Source: Leptospira selangorensis (GTDB taxonomy: Bacteria > Spirochaetota > Leptospiria > Leptospirales > Leptospiraceae). From it: DNA of 64,000 nt. The stretch spans positions 1-64,000 of the forward strand of contig NZ_RQES01000027.1 in the NCBI RefSeq assembly GCF_004769405.1, read 5' to 3'. This document shows, piece by piece, positions 16,315-26,326 of this stretch. The notes beneath the pieces are model-generated. The model searched no databases. It saw only the letters and a list, made by a program, of their open reading frames with translations, and was not told the origin of the DNA. The position numbers and the translations under genes were made by a program. How positions within the stretch are numbered: the first letter of the stretch is position 1; each line of letters starts with the position of its first letter.

Positions 16315-18009
16315 ATGTTCTACCACGAGCTCAATTCCAAAATCGACTATTCCAGATCCAATCTTAGATGGAATGCCTGGGGGGCAAACGATCAGGACTT
16401 CGGTAGAAAGGCTCAAATGCCTGAGATACTCAAACTTCTCCAAAGAGAATTTAAATTAGATTCTATCCGAGAAACACCTCCAGTTTCATTAGATGAGATC
16501 AAACTACCTAATGGCAAACTAAGCCCGAATGATATCAAAAGCCTAAGTGCAATCGTAGGTAAAAACAATTTCAAAAACGATAGATATGAGAGAATTTTCC
16601 ATTCTGCCGGCAGAAGTTATTACGATGTATTAAGACTTCACTTCAATAGCTTAAAATCATTCGTGGACGGAGTAGTTTATCCTAAAAAAGATTCTGAGAT
16701 TATTAAAATTTTAGAATACTGTTCTAAAAACAAGATCACTGTTATTCCGTTCGGTGGAGGATCTTCCGTAGTGGGCGGAGTCGAAGTGATCAAGGGCAAA
16801 GGACAAAAAGCAGTTCTTTCCTTGGACATGACAGAAATGACTGAACTTGTATCTTTTGATCCGATCAGTATGACTGCAACTTTCCAAGCTGGGATCTACG
16901 GACCTAAATTAGAATACGGACTCAACTTAAAAGGATACACCTTGGGGCATTTTCCTCAATCTTTCGAGTATTCTACTTTGGGAGGATGGGTCGCGGCAAG
17001 AAGTGCGGGACAACAATCCAATCGATACGGAAAGATAGAAGAGATACTAAGTTCCGTAAAACTCATCAGCCCGAACGGAACGGTAGAAACTTTAAGAGCA
17101 CCTGCCGCTTCTATCGGACCAGACTGGAATCAGATCATCGCAGGCAGCGAAGGTCTTTTAGGAATTATTTCGGAAGTTACGATCAAGATCCATAAAATCC
17201 CGGAAACTAGAAAATATTTCGGACTAGTATTTCCAGATCTACTTTCTTCTATCAATTTTATCCGCAAAGCAAACCAAGAAGAGATCAAAACTTCTATGAT
17301 GAGACTTTCCGATGCAAACGAAACTAGACTCTATGAATATCTAGGAGAACTTGGAAAGAAGAATACACCAATCCGCAAATTCAAAAAGTTCCTGCAGAAT
17401 TCTTATCTAAAATCAGTAGGTATCGGTGAGAATAAATGTGTCGTTCTAGTAGGATTGGACGGATCAAGACAAGAAGTAGATCATTCTTTCGAAGGTCTCA
17501 AAAAACTTTGGAAAAAAGGCGGGGCGATCTTCGCAGGGGAAAAATTAGGTCAAAATTGGATCCATAGCAGGTACAATATGCCTTTCCTAAGAAATCATGT
17601 AATGCAGTACGGAATGGGAGTGGATACGATGGAAACTTCCAGTACTTACGATAAATTAGAGGATCTTCATAAAGCAGGAATTGAGTCCTTACAAAATTCC
17701 ATCCCTGGCTCGATCGCTATGTGCCATTTATCTCATAGTTATCATGAGGGAGCTTGTTTGTATTATACGATCTTATTCCCGATGGATCCCAAAAAACCGG
17801 AAGAACAATGGTTTAAGATGAAAAGATCCGTTTCGGATACATTCACTTCTTTTAAAGCTCCGATCAGCCACCATCACGGAGTCGGTTTCGATCATAAAAA
17901 ATGGTATGAGTCCAGCTTAGGAAAACCAGGTATAGAAGCTTTAAACGGGCTGAAAAAAGTATTGGACCAAAAAGAAATTCTGAACCCAGGAAAATTATTC
18001 CATTCTTAA
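16315..18009 (+). CDS. FAD-binding oxidase resembling alkyldihydroxyacetonephosphate synthase
   Basis: This 564-residue flavoprotein of the PCMH/FAD_binding_4 type has a C-terminal FAD-oxidase domain. The FAD loop is VIPFGGGSSVVGG. The substrate side carries S-H-H-H-G-V-G-F near the C-terminus and a CLYYTI tyrosine-rich strand, both typical of alkyl-DHAP synthase, the enzyme that forms the ether bond of ether lipids. Related bacterial proteins may act on other substrates, so the reaction is not proven. The start is the ATG at 16315, with GGAG 10 bases upstream. A TTG at 16279 is less likely. A strong terminator follows. Confidence 0.8.
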   Translation: MFYHELNSKIDYSRSNLRWNAWGANDQDFGRKAQMPEILKLLQREFKLDSIRETPPVSLDEIKLPNGKLSPNDIKSLSAIVGKNNFKNDRYERIFHSAGRSYYDVLRLHFNSLKSFVDGVVYPKKDSEIIKILEYCSKNKITVIPFGGGSSVVGGVEVIKGKGQKAVLSLDMTEMTELVSFDPISMTATFQAGIYGPKLEYGLNLKGYTLGHFPQSFEYSTLGGWVAARSAGQQSNRYGKIEEILSSVKLISPNGTVETLRAPAASIGPDWNQIIAGSEGLLGIISEVTIKIHKIPETRKYFGLVFPDLLSSINFIRKANQEEIKTSMMRLSDANETRLYEYLGELGKKNTPIRKFKKFLQNSYLKSVGIGENKCVVLVGLDGSRQEVDHSFEGLKKLWKKGGAIFAGEKLGQNWIHSRYNMPFLRNHVMQYGMGVDTMETSSTYDKLEDLHKAGIESLQNSIPGSIAMCHLSHSYHEGACLYYTILFPMDPKKPEEQWFKMKRSVSDTFTSFKAPISHHHGVGFDHKKWYESSLGKPGIEALNGLKKVLDQKEILNPGKLFHS

Positions 18010-18041
18010 AAATATGCCTAAAACGGCAGAGAGAAGCATAG

Positions 18042-18070
18042 AAGCCTGGGATTTTTCCCAGGCTTTTTTA
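18042..18070 (+). terminator. Rho-independent terminator after the flavoprotein gene
   Basis: AAGCCTGGG (18042-18050) pairs perfectly with CCCAGGCTT (18057-18065) over a 6-base loop, and the T-run TTTTTT continues through 18069. It ends three bases before the stop of the convergent enoyl-CoA hydratase gene. Confidence 0.9.
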
Positions 18071-18072
18071 TT

Positions 18073-18843
18073 TTAGGTAAAGACTGGACGTCTTCTTTCC
18101 TGGATAGACTTCATTCCTTCCTGACCATTAGAACTAGCGATTGCTTGCGCAAGAAGATCCACATCTCTTTTTTCTAAAGTGTCAGCAAGCAAACGTTGAG
18201 AATCTCTAAGAGCAATTTTGACGCCTACTACTGATTCCATTGCCATGTCTTGGAATTGAGAGCACCATTTTCTTGCTTTCGGAATAATATCTTCCGGAGT
18301 TGCAGATTCTTCCACAAGTCCTACTTGAACAGCTTCGTCCGCTTTTAGGCCTCTTCCGCTATACAAAAGATCTCTTGCAGTTTTCATTCCGACTAGATCT
18401 TTTAAAACTGTTCCTGCTGTGGATGGAAAATTAATACCGATCAAAGACTCCGGAAAACCTAGTCTTCCTTTTTTCTCCACTAAAATTCTATAATCGGAGA
18501 ATATAGCAATAACTGCACCCACTCCCATAGAGTGTCCATTCATTGCACAAACAACGGGTTTAGGAGAGAATAAAACTCTTCCGCAGGCACCGAGTGCTTC
18601 TCTGAGAACTTCTTTAATTTCTTCCAGATTTTTACCTACGAAAATCTCAGGATCGAATCCATTGGAAAAAAACTTATCATTTCTTCCGGAAAGAAGAATA
18701 GACTTAACGGATCTATCGTTTTCCGCCTGTTCGAGCACTTCCTTAAATTTGCGGAAAAACTCTCTTCCTAAAGAATTGGTCTCGTTTGTTTTTATATAAA
18801 GTTCTAAAATATGACCGTTTTTCTCTACGTCTAACATATTCAT
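18073..18843 (-). CDS. Enoyl-CoA hydratase/isomerase family protein
   Basis: This 256-residue crotonase-fold protein is of the kind that hydrates or isomerises enoyl-CoA in beta-oxidation. The oxyanion-hole stretch AMNGHSMGVGA and the GFPESLIGI segment with the second catalytic glutamate region are visible. Only one clear catalytic glutamate is evident, so isomerase or other crotonase chemistry is possible. It is third in a minus-strand operon, 11 bases after the lipoprotein gene. It has two possible ATG starts two codons apart. Confidence 0.85.
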   Translation of the reverse strand: MNMLDVEKNGHILELYIKTNETNSLGREFFRKFKEVLEQAENDRSVKSILLSGRNDKFFSNGFDPEIFVGKNLEEIKEVLREALGACGRVLFSPKPVVCAMNGHSMGVGAVIAIFSDYRILVEKKGRLGFPESLIGINFPSTAGTVLKDLVGMKTARDLLYSGRGLKADEAVQVGLVEESATPEDIIPKARKWCSQFQDMAMESVVGVKIALRDSQRLLADTLEKRDVDLLAQAIASSNGQEGMKSIQERRRPVFT

Positions 18844-18854
18844 TTTCCTTAATA

Positions 18855-19664
18855 TTAGAATCCGAACACTACTTGGTTCAACTTATCAGTTCGGGATACT
18901 TTTTTCATTTTAATTTCGATACGATTCTGGTCTGCCCCATCCGTTCTGGAGACGATACGAGTAATCGTGGTCTTAGGAGGAAATTCCACTTCTCCAAGAA
19001 CACTTGTGACCGCCTTTACGTTTTTACCGCTGGAGTCCCATTCCACGGAACGGATCCCGTTTTCTGCGGTGTAGTAAGTCCATTCTTCTCCCGGTTTTCT
19101 GACCAGAACAATTCCATCGTTCGGCTGAACGAGCGTCCATTGTGGTTTGAATAATTCAGCATTTCTATTCGAAAGAAGATAGTAGATCACTGGGAAAGGA
19201 ACTACCGTTTGTTTTCCGGTGCTAGGATCGGATAGAACGATATCATCCATAGTTTGTTCATGGATCTTATCCACGGAAACGGTTTTGATCCGAATTGTTT
19301 GGCCATCGCTAAACACTTTAGAAACACTGATCCCGAAAAGTTTGTCGGTTAGTTCAATTTGCATTTTGCCTGTCGGCTTATCATAGAAGATCTTCCCGGA
19401 TAAAGAGAATACATCCTTCTTAGGGAAAAAATTCTGGATACGTATATCAAATTCTCCTGAATAAGAAGTATTCGATTCTTCTAATTTACGAAGGTTATCT
19501 AAGTATTTGGACCCTTCCTTGGATTTAGCGCTCCAAAATTTGATTTTCCCTTTTTGTCGGAAATTGATCTCTTCAATATCAGTGGTCACACAAAATTGAA
19601 ATAATAGAATAAAACAGAATAATGATCCGAATCTAAAAATTCGAGTGAAATGGTTTGTTCTCAA
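18855..19664 (-). CDS. Lipoprotein, LolB/DUF4292-like beta-sheet fold suspected
   Basis: The N-terminus is a lipoprotein signal: basic residues, a hydrophobic core and LFQFC, with the cysteine near residue 25, a lipobox that leptospires tolerate. The mature part is mostly beta strands, with features such as GKIFYDKPTGKMQIELTDK and GIRSVEWDSSGKNVK reminiscent of lipoprotein-carrier folds (LolA/LolB, DUF4292). That likeness is structural intuition, not a recognised motif. It sits 17 bases after a TPR gene and 11 bases before the enoyl-CoA hydratase gene, suggesting work with the TPR protein in the envelope. Confidence 0.7.
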   Translation of the reverse strand: MRTNHFTRIFRFGSLFCFILLFQFCVTTDIEEINFRQKGKIKFWSAKSKEGSKYLDNLRKLEESNTSYSGEFDIRIQNFFPKKDVFSLSGKIFYDKPTGKMQIELTDKLFGISVSKVFSDGQTIRIKTVSVDKIHEQTMDDIVLSDPSTGKQTVVPFPVIYYLLSNRNAELFKPQWTLVQPNDGIVLVRKPGEEWTYYTAENGIRSVEWDSSGKNVKAVTSVLGEVEFPPKTTITRIVSRTDGADQNRIEIKMKKVSRTDKLNQVVFGF

Positions 19665-19681
19665 AACAAGTCCTCCCGGTC

Positions 19682-21697
19682 TTAAGATTTATTTGAGACC
19701 GGATTCGTTCTTAACCTCTCCAATTTTTCTCGAATTCGAACTTTGTCTTCCTTCTTTTGGAAAAGAGTTTCTGATTTTTCCCAGAATCTTCTGGCATCCG
19801 CAAATTCTCTTCTTTCATGATGAACATCACCTAAATGTTCACAAATTGTAGGATCGTATTCGTTTTTATCCTGCAAAATTTGGAAGGCAAGATTCAAATG
19901 TAATAAAGCCTCATCTACTCTACCCTTTTTATAATAGATCCAACCCAAACTATCTTGGTAGGCTTCATTATCAGGAGCAAGTTCTACTGCTTTTCGGATA
20001 AGATCGAGTGCCTCATCCAGACGGATTCCTTTTTCGGAATAATGATAACCTAAATAATTATAAGCGATCGGATTTTCAGGATCTAGTTCCATAGACTTAC
20101 GAAGATCCGCTTCCATTTCAGGAAGCCTTCCTAATTTTTCTAAAGTAGAAGCCCTGTAAAAATGATACACGGAAGATTTTGGTTCCAATCGAATTGCTTG
20201 TTCGAATGCACCTCTACTTTGTTCCAACTTTTCGGATTGGAATAGAACAATTCCTAAAAGATAATACGCATAATGATTATTCGGGTCATTTTTAAGAATA
20301 TTTTGGATGATCTCTTCCGATTCCTGGACCTTTCCCGGAGGATTTCCTCTGAGCAAGAATGCAAGATGTAATTCATACTTTTTGGAATCTTCTGGAGAAG
20401 ATGTAAATTGGATCGCTTTACGAACGGAAATGATGGATCTAAATACAGAACCGGATTGTTCGTAGACTCCGGCTAAAAAGTCATATTGTTCTGCGAGAAT
20501 TCTTGGATCTAATTTTTCCTCTTCCGTAATCTTGATAGATTCCAGAAGTAATGTTTCCGCGAGTGTGGTTAATTGGGATTGCAGTGCGATCGAAGCTACT
20601 TCTACCAATTCACGGATATATTCTTTTTTATTAATATTTGGATCTCTTTTTTGGATCTCCAAAACCCCGAGTCGAATAGACAACCTTTTCGGAAATCTTT
20701 CTTTTAATGGGAAAAGTATCCTTCTTGCATCAGAGTATTTGGAATTCAGTACGGAATAAAGCCCGAATAGGACCCCGTCCTTATTCAGTTTTCCTTTTTT
20801 CTTTAGATCCTCAAAATAACCTGCCGCCATAGATCTACTTTCTATAAAATACATCTCTCCGAGCATCAATTCCACCGAGGAATTTCCCTGGATCTCTTGT
20901 AGAATTCTTTGTAATTGTTTTTTGGCCTGGGAAAACTTTCCTAACTGGTCTAAAATTTTTGCGAGAAGAAATCGGATCTCCCAATTTTCAGGCCTCATCT
21001 CCAGATAACCTGAAATATAAAAGAGCGCCTTCGTATTTTGGCCTAAGGCAAAGTATGTTTTTCCCAAAGATAAATATACGAATTCAGGATATTTCGGATT
21101 GGAATCTTTTTGTTTGATCAGATCACGAAGAGAACTTAAATACAAAACAGATTTTGCATCATTTTTCAGAGCAAGCTCTGCTGAACTTAATAAATAATAA
21201 AAATCAGGATCTTCTGAAAACTTACTCAGATGAGATTCTAAATAAGTAGCGGCCTTTTCATATTCTCCGCTGTTTAAAAGAATAGTTCCTTTTAAAATAT
21301 AGGATTCCCTAAAATTAGGATCTGACTTTTCAGCCAAGTCTAGTTCGGAAACCGCGTCTTTCCATTGGCCCAAGTAATAATGTGCGAGTGCCTTATTCCA
21401 ACGGAATACTGCGGAAACAGGAACTCCTACAGATTCAGAACATCGAATATAATCTTGGAAATTTCGGACTGCTTCTATGATTTCTTCCGTTCTTTCTCTT
21501 CCTTCAGAGTTTCTGGCCTTATTCAAATTCTCTAAACCGAGAGAATAATAATAGGCCGGCCAAACGGATTTAGCCCTTCCGGAAGAATCAACATCCCTAC
21601 ATACAAAAACGGAGTCAGTATTTTGGGGAGAAGCAAATAAACTGCCTGCATCCAGCACGGATACCAGAAGGATCGGAATAATGCTTGCGTGTTTCAT
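19682..21697 (-). CDS. Secreted TPR repeat protein
   Basis: The protein has 671 residues with an N-terminal signal peptide (about 1-22, ending in SLFA). The remainder is a long array of tetratricopeptide repeats, the clearest being AYYLLGIVLFQSEKLEQSRGA, AYNYLGYHYSEKG and YQDSLGWIYYKKGRVDEAL. TPR arrays are scaffolds for protein complexes, here probably in the periplasm. It is first in an operon with a lipoprotein and an enoyl-CoA hydratase. The specific partner is unknown. It has an ATG start with a GGGG stretch just upstream. Confidence 0.85.
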   Translation of the reverse strand: MKHASIIPILLVSVLDAGSLFASPQNTDSVFVCRDVDSSGRAKSVWPAYYYSLGLENLNKARNSEGRERTEEIIEAVRNFQDYIRCSESVGVPVSAVFRWNKALAHYYLGQWKDAVSELDLAEKSDPNFRESYILKGTILLNSGEYEKAATYLESHLSKFSEDPDFYYLLSSAELALKNDAKSVLYLSSLRDLIKQKDSNPKYPEFVYLSLGKTYFALGQNTKALFYISGYLEMRPENWEIRFLLAKILDQLGKFSQAKKQLQRILQEIQGNSSVELMLGEMYFIESRSMAAGYFEDLKKKGKLNKDGVLFGLYSVLNSKYSDARRILFPLKERFPKRLSIRLGVLEIQKRDPNINKKEYIRELVEVASIALQSQLTTLAETLLLESIKITEEEKLDPRILAEQYDFLAGVYEQSGSVFRSIISVRKAIQFTSSPEDSKKYELHLAFLLRGNPPGKVQESEEIIQNILKNDPNNHYAYYLLGIVLFQSEKLEQSRGAFEQAIRLEPKSSVYHFYRASTLEKLGRLPEMEADLRKSMELDPENPIAYNYLGYHYSEKGIRLDEALDLIRKAVELAPDNEAYQDSLGWIYYKKGRVDEALLHLNLAFQILQDKNEYDPTICEHLGDVHHERREFADARRFWEKSETLFQKKEDKVRIREKLERLRTNPVSNKS

Positions 21698-21812
21698 AAT
21701 CCCCGGACTTGTATAGGGTTTGGAATCGAAAAAAGCGAAATCTTCACTCTCTCTACTCTCAAGCGAGGGACTCTATTCGTCTAACGAATTTTCCGGAACT
21801 TAAGGAAAGAAA

Positions 21813-23261
21813 TTGTTCAGCATTCTAAAAGAAAAGAAAAAGTTATTCTTAACACTTTTGTTGATTTGGACCCTGGCAGCGATCTATATCTATCCCAGGA
21901 GATTCCAGATTTTACGTTCCTTCGCACTTTGGTTGGAACCTCCTGTCTTAAATCCTTCCCTTTCCGCAAAATTGCAGTCCAAGGGAGACGATCTATTATC
22001 CGAAAAAGTAGAATACAGACAGATTGAACATTACCTGAGGACCGATCAATTATCCAGAGCCTGTGTCCGTGCCTTTAGAATAGGAAAAGAAGGTACTGGA
22101 GATATTTTCAGGGTACCAAGCTGGATGGAAGCGAAGCACCAAGGTTGGACCATTGAAAGGCTTGCAAATCCAAGCGAGACCAAATTTTCCACGGGAGAAA
22201 AACCTGTGGATCCTTTCGAATACTGGAAAGAATTCTACCAAATCCCTTTAGAAGCTTTAGATTATTATAAAAGAGCCTTAAACTATAACCCTTTTGACGG
22301 CTATAATTCTCCTCCAATCCAGGCAACTCTTGGAAAAGATAAACCGGAAATCGCAGGTAAAAGTCTTTTGGAGAAGATCAGAATTTCTTCTTTCGCTTCT
22401 TGCCGCCCGGAAGAAGCAATACTGGCACATTTCCAAGCCATCCAAAGAATAGAAGAACTAGTATTTGAAAAACTAAAAGAAGTAAAACCTCCATCCATTC
22501 CTTGGTGGAAAAAAATCCTGAATTTTTTCAGTTTTAGCTGCAATAAAGAAGAAGATGTGAATATAACTGAAGATCTTCCAAAAGAGATCCGGATCTGGAA
22601 AAAGATCACAGAATCCCAATCAGACCCAATTGTATTCTCAGAAGATTATCCGGATACTACTACATTAACAGCAAATAAGTATAAAACACTTCTATTAAAA
22701 ACATTGGAATTGCTGAGATTAAGAACGGATGAATCCCATCCTTCTCTTTCTCCGGAAGAATCGGTTTCCTTATTCACAAGAGTTTTGTATTTTTCCTGTT
22801 CTAAAAGAACCATTCCTGCAGAAGCAAAATATTGGGGAGCAAGTGCAATCGCTGCAATACCATGTGAAGTTTCCGATACGGAAGGCGCAAAAGTATTTTA
22901 TTCCAACTTGAACCGAAATGCTCAACTATTCTATAAATTAGGAGAAAGAGATTCTAATTATAGAAAAAAAGCAAAGGATATGTTCGAAGCGGTTTATCGA
23001 TCCTCTTCTACAGATTTAGGGACCAGATTCCAAGCAAAATTAATGAGAGTCAGATGTCTATTGCACGAATCCGATTTTGACCAAGCACTCAAAGAATTGG
23101 ATGCCTTGGATACCGAAGTCTATACGGTTGATCCAAATTATCGCAATGATAAGTCCGGCTATGAAGATCTGATCGAAGATAAAAAGAAACTATTGCAGTA
23201 TACACTCCGTCGAAAAGGAAGATACGAAGAAGCAGACGATATTTTCGATGAAAAGAATTAA
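21813..23261 (+). CDS. Hypothetical membrane-anchored protein with helical repeats
   Basis: The protein has 482 residues from a TTG start, supported by TAAGGAAAG immediately upstream. A hydrophobic segment at residues about 9-26 anchors it in the inner membrane, and the remainder is helical. The C-terminal 120 residues look like TPR pairs (FYKLGERDSNYRKKAKDMFEAV, ALKELDAL). I do not recognise a named family. Its last 14 bases overlap the cysteine desulfurase gene, so translation of the two is probably coupled. Confidence 0.7.
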   Translation: MFSILKEKKKLFLTLLLIWTLAAIYIYPRRFQILRSFALWLEPPVLNPSLSAKLQSKGDDLLSEKVEYRQIEHYLRTDQLSRACVRAFRIGKEGTGDIFRVPSWMEAKHQGWTIERLANPSETKFSTGEKPVDPFEYWKEFYQIPLEALDYYKRALNYNPFDGYNSPPIQATLGKDKPEIAGKSLLEKIRISSFASCRPEEAILAHFQAIQRIEELVFEKLKEVKPPSIPWWKKILNFFSFSCNKEEDVNITEDLPKEIRIWKKITESQSDPIVFSEDYPDTTTLTANKYKTLLLKTLELLRLRTDESHPSLSPEESVSLFTRVLYFSCSKRTIPAEAKYWGASAIAAIPCEVSDTEGAKVFYSNLNRNAQLFYKLGERDSNYRKKAKDMFEAVYRSSSTDLGTRFQAKLMRVRCLLHESDFDQALKELDALDTEVYTVDPNYRNDKSGYEDLIEDKKKLLQYTLRRKGRYEEADDIFDEKN

Positions 23262-24360
23262 ATACTTCGATTATAATGCGACCCATCCTCCTATTCCAGG
23301 TTTATTAACTAAGATCTTAGAAGAATATGAGGAAGATTTTTTTAATCCTTCCGGGCCTACTCGATTTTCTTTAGCAAGACAAGGCAAAATTGAAGAAGCT
23401 AGAAAAGTATTAGCTAAACTTACAGGAAAAGATCCTAAAGGGTTCGTATTTACATCTTCCGGAACGGAAGCGGATTATTCCCTTATATACTTTGCAAAAC
23501 AATTTGTTAAAACTATAGCCTATTTATCTCCTTTTGAACATGCCGCCATGTATTCTTCTTTTAGAAGTTTAGGAATTCCTTATAAAGTTTTAAACACCGA
23601 TAAATCAGGACTTGTCTCGATTTCGGAATTAGAATCCAATCTGAAGAATGAGCCGGGACCTGTATTTGTTCTGCATGCAGGCAATGAAACAGGAGTGATC
23701 CAACCGATCCAAGAATTAGCGGAAATTTCCACAAAATATGGAATGCCATTTTATTCCGATCTGATCCAATCATTCTCTAAAATTCTGGTTCCTTTTTCGG
23801 TTTTGAACGGATTTACATTCTCCGGACATAAAATCGGCGGTGGATTAGGATCTTCCGTTTTATGGTTCGATCCAAAATTTCTACCGGAAGGCGGAGTCTT
23901 CCAAGGAGGAAATCAGGAGAATGGACATAGAGCGGGTACGGAAAATTCTCCTTCTATTTTAGCTTTGGCAGAAGCGACAAAAATACAATTCGCCGAAATG
24001 GAGAATAAAAACAAAAGATTGGAATATTACAGAAATAAGATAGAATCCAAACTCAAAAGTTTAGGTGCAGAGATTGTCGCGGAAAATTCTCCAAGACTAT
24101 TTTCCACAACATTTGCACTACTTCCCTTGGACGATCTTGACTTTTTTATGATGGGAATGGAAGAGAAAGGATTTGCAGTTTCTACAGGATCTTCTTGTAA
24201 ATCTAGATCAAGAGAAGCGGCTCCTTCCTTATTAGCAATGGGCTATTCTAATGAAGAAGCTTTGAGAGCGATCCGTATCTCTACCGGTCTATATACTACG
24301 GAAGAAGAAGTGGATTCTCTTTTGGTTGTTCTAGAAGAAACAATTCTTTCTATTCGCTAA
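23248..24360 (+). CDS. Cysteine desulfurase-like aminotransferase class V
   Basis: This 370-residue PLP enzyme is of the NifS/IscS type, which takes sulfur from cysteine for Fe-S clusters or thiolation. The PLP lysine is in SGHK (His194-Lys195). The catalytic-loop cysteine is in STGSSC (Cys317), followed by the usual arginine region ALRAIRIST. HAGNETGVIQP matches the cofactor-binding stretch. It overlaps the preceding gene by 14 bases. No scaffold (IscU/SufU) gene is adjacent, so it may be a specialised rather than housekeeping desulfurase. Confidence 0.88.
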   Translation: MKRIKYFDYNATHPPIPGLLTKILEEYEEDFFNPSGPTRFSLARQGKIEEARKVLAKLTGKDPKGFVFTSSGTEADYSLIYFAKQFVKTIAYLSPFEHAAMYSSFRSLGIPYKVLNTDKSGLVSISELESNLKNEPGPVFVLHAGNETGVIQPIQELAEISTKYGMPFYSDLIQSFSKILVPFSVLNGFTFSGHKIGGGLGSSVLWFDPKFLPEGGVFQGGNQENGHRAGTENSPSILALAEATKIQFAEMENKNKRLEYYRNKIESKLKSLGAEIVAENSPRLFSTTFALLPLDDLDFFMMGMEEKGFAVSTGSSCKSRSREAAPSLLAMGYSNEEALRAIRISTGLYTTEEEVDSLLVVLEETILSIR

Positions 24361-24378
24361 TAATCTGCAGACTGAAGA

Positions 24379-25527
24379 TTATTTTCCTAGACTGGATGCC
24401 ATTTCTTCTGCGTATCTGTCGGTCATTCCGGCCACGTAGTCGCATACACATCTTTCCAGACCTTCTTTTTGGATCCTTCTCTTATAGGTTTCCGGAATAG
24501 AATCAGGCTGCTTTCTAAAATGAAAGAATAATGTTTCTATCATATCTCTTCCTTTATCGCTTGTGACTACAACGGAAGGATGTCTATACAACGTTTTGTA
24601 CAGAAAAGATTTTAATTCCCTGACCTTTTCTCCATAAGATGGTTCATAGGTCGCGATCCTTTTTCCTTCTTGGTAGGCAAGGTTCAGATCAGAACGATTT
24701 GAAATTTTCCAATCAGATATCCTGGATTCAATTGTCGAGATCATATTAGAGACCATACTATTCGTTAGTTCCCGAATGATTGTACGAACAAAAACTTTCC
24801 CATCTAGTTTAGGGAACTTACCTTTTACCATTTCAGAAGTTTCTGCCCAGAGAGAAAGAGAATCCAGATCTTCCGCTTTTAGATAACCCATTTCCAAACC
24901 GTCATCGATATCATGGCTTGTGTATGCGATCTCGTCCGCTACATCTGCGCATTGTGCTTCTAAACTTGGACCTTCGTTTTTTCTTTCTTTTCCCAACATA
25001 GAGCCGTCATATTCCGCCCCATGTTTCATCATTCCTTTTAAGGTCTCTTTGGAAAGATTGAGTCCAGGGAATTCCGGATAACGTGTCTCTAATATAGTAA
25101 CAATTCGAACCGATTGTTTATTATGTTCGAACCCGCCGAATTCTCCCATTAGGTCGGAAAGCATATCCTGGCCTGCATGTCCGAAAGGTGTATGCCCTAG
25201 ATCATGAGCGAGTGCAATCGTTTCTGCAAGTAAAGAGTTGAGCCCTAATGCTGAGGCGATCGTTCTAGAAATCCCTGCAACTTCTAGAGTGTGAGTGAGT
25301 CGATTACGATAATTCTCCCCTACCGAATAAACGAATACTTGGGTCTTATATTGTAATCTTTTGAATGCACTTGAATGAACTACCCTATCTCTATCTCTCT
25401 GGAAAGGGATACGGTACGGGTGTTCTTCTTCCTTGTATTCTCTTCCGCCAGTTTCGTCCTGCAAAACTGCATACCCTGCTAGTAGAGAATTTTCGGCTTG
25501 GATAATCTGGTTTCTGTTTTTTTGCAC
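24379..25527 (-). CDS. dgt: Deoxyguanosinetriphosphate triphosphohydrolase (dGTPase family)
   Basis: This 382-residue HD-domain enzyme cleaves dNTPs to nucleoside and triphosphate. The HD metal site is visible as RLTHTLEVA and ALAHDLGHTPFGHAG. The C-terminal QYR-like region and general length match the type 2 dGTPases. The start is probably GTG at 25527, with no strong ribosome site. The gene is monocistronic, convergent with the cysteine desulfurase gene. Confidence 0.9.
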   Translation of the reverse strand: MQKNRNQIIQAENSLLAGYAVLQDETGGREYKEEEHPYRIPFQRDRDRVVHSSAFKRLQYKTQVFVYSVGENYRNRLTHTLEVAGISRTIASALGLNSLLAETIALAHDLGHTPFGHAGQDMLSDLMGEFGGFEHNKQSVRIVTILETRYPEFPGLNLSKETLKGMMKHGAEYDGSMLGKERKNEGPSLEAQCADVADEIAYTSHDIDDGLEMGYLKAEDLDSLSLWAETSEMVKGKFPKLDGKVFVRTIIRELTNSMVSNMISTIESRISDWKISNRSDLNLAYQEGKRIATYEPSYGEKVRELKSFLYKTLYRHPSVVVTSDKGRDMIETLFFHFRKQPDSIPETYKRRIQKEGLERCVCDYVAGMTDRYAEEMASSLGK

Positions 25528-25649
25528 CTGAAACCAATTTGGAACCTAAAAAGACCAAAAGCAAGTCAAACAAATCTAGTTTTTCGATTCCAATTTGTTT
25601 AGGAAAAGTTTCACTGGTGCAATTCTAGTCGGAACAAATAGAAGCATTC

Positions 25650-26279
25650 ATGGATCTAGTTAATATCCCGGATTTAGTCAATTTTTTTTCCCGCTTTGGG
25701 AATGAGTTCGCTTACTTAGCGGTTTTCTCCACTCTTATTCTTTGTGGTTTCGGTCTTCCGATTCCGGAGGATATCTCCCTGGTTTCCGGCGGAGTTCTAG
25801 CTGGTTTAGGATACGCTAACGAACATGTAATGTTCGGTGTAGGTATGGCCGGAGTTCTTGTAGGAGACGGTTCTGTATTTTTACTCGGAAGAGTTTTTGG
25901 TGAGAAGGTACTACAAATTCCTTTTATCGCCAAATTTTTAACCCCGGAAAGATTTTCCAAAGTTCAGGAGAAGTTTTCCCAATACGGAAATTGGGTCGTT
26001 TTTATGGCTAGGTTCATGCCTGGGCTTAGGATGCCAATCTATCTAACGGCTGGAACCTCAGATCGTATCTCCTTCTTTCGGTTTTTGTTTTTGGATATGT
26101 TCGCCGCTGCGATTTCGGTTCCGATCTGGGTTTATCTAGGCCATTATGGTGCAAAAAATTTGGACCAGCTTAGCAGCTTGGTCCACCAAGGACAAATTAC
26201 AATCTTTGCATTATTAGGAATTCTTGTATTAGGCCTCATTCTATATTTCACGATCAAAAAGAAACGTTCCGGGAAATAA
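25650..26279 (+). CDS. DedA family membrane protein
   Basis: This 209-residue inner-membrane protein of the DedA/SNARE-associated family is involved in lipid scrambling or transport and envelope homeostasis. Conserved features are GLPIPEDI with the family's acidic pair and MARFMPGLRMPIYLTAG, which matches the F-x-R-x-x-P-G-x-R core. Four or five hydrophobic segments and a lysine-rich tail are evident. The HNH nuclease gene follows after 47 bases on the same strand. Confidence 0.9.
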   Translation: MDLVNIPDLVNFFSRFGNEFAYLAVFSTLILCGFGLPIPEDISLVSGGVLAGLGYANEHVMFGVGMAGVLVGDGSVFLLGRVFGEKVLQIPFIAKFLTPERFSKVQEKFSQYGNWVVFMARFMPGLRMPIYLTAGTSDRISFFRFLFLDMFAAAISVPIWVYLGHYGAKNLDQLSSLVHQGQITIFALLGILVLGLILYFTIKKKRSGK

Positions 26280-26326
26280 TACTTTTACTCGACATAATTT
26301 TGTGAATCTATACAGTTTGGTTAGAT

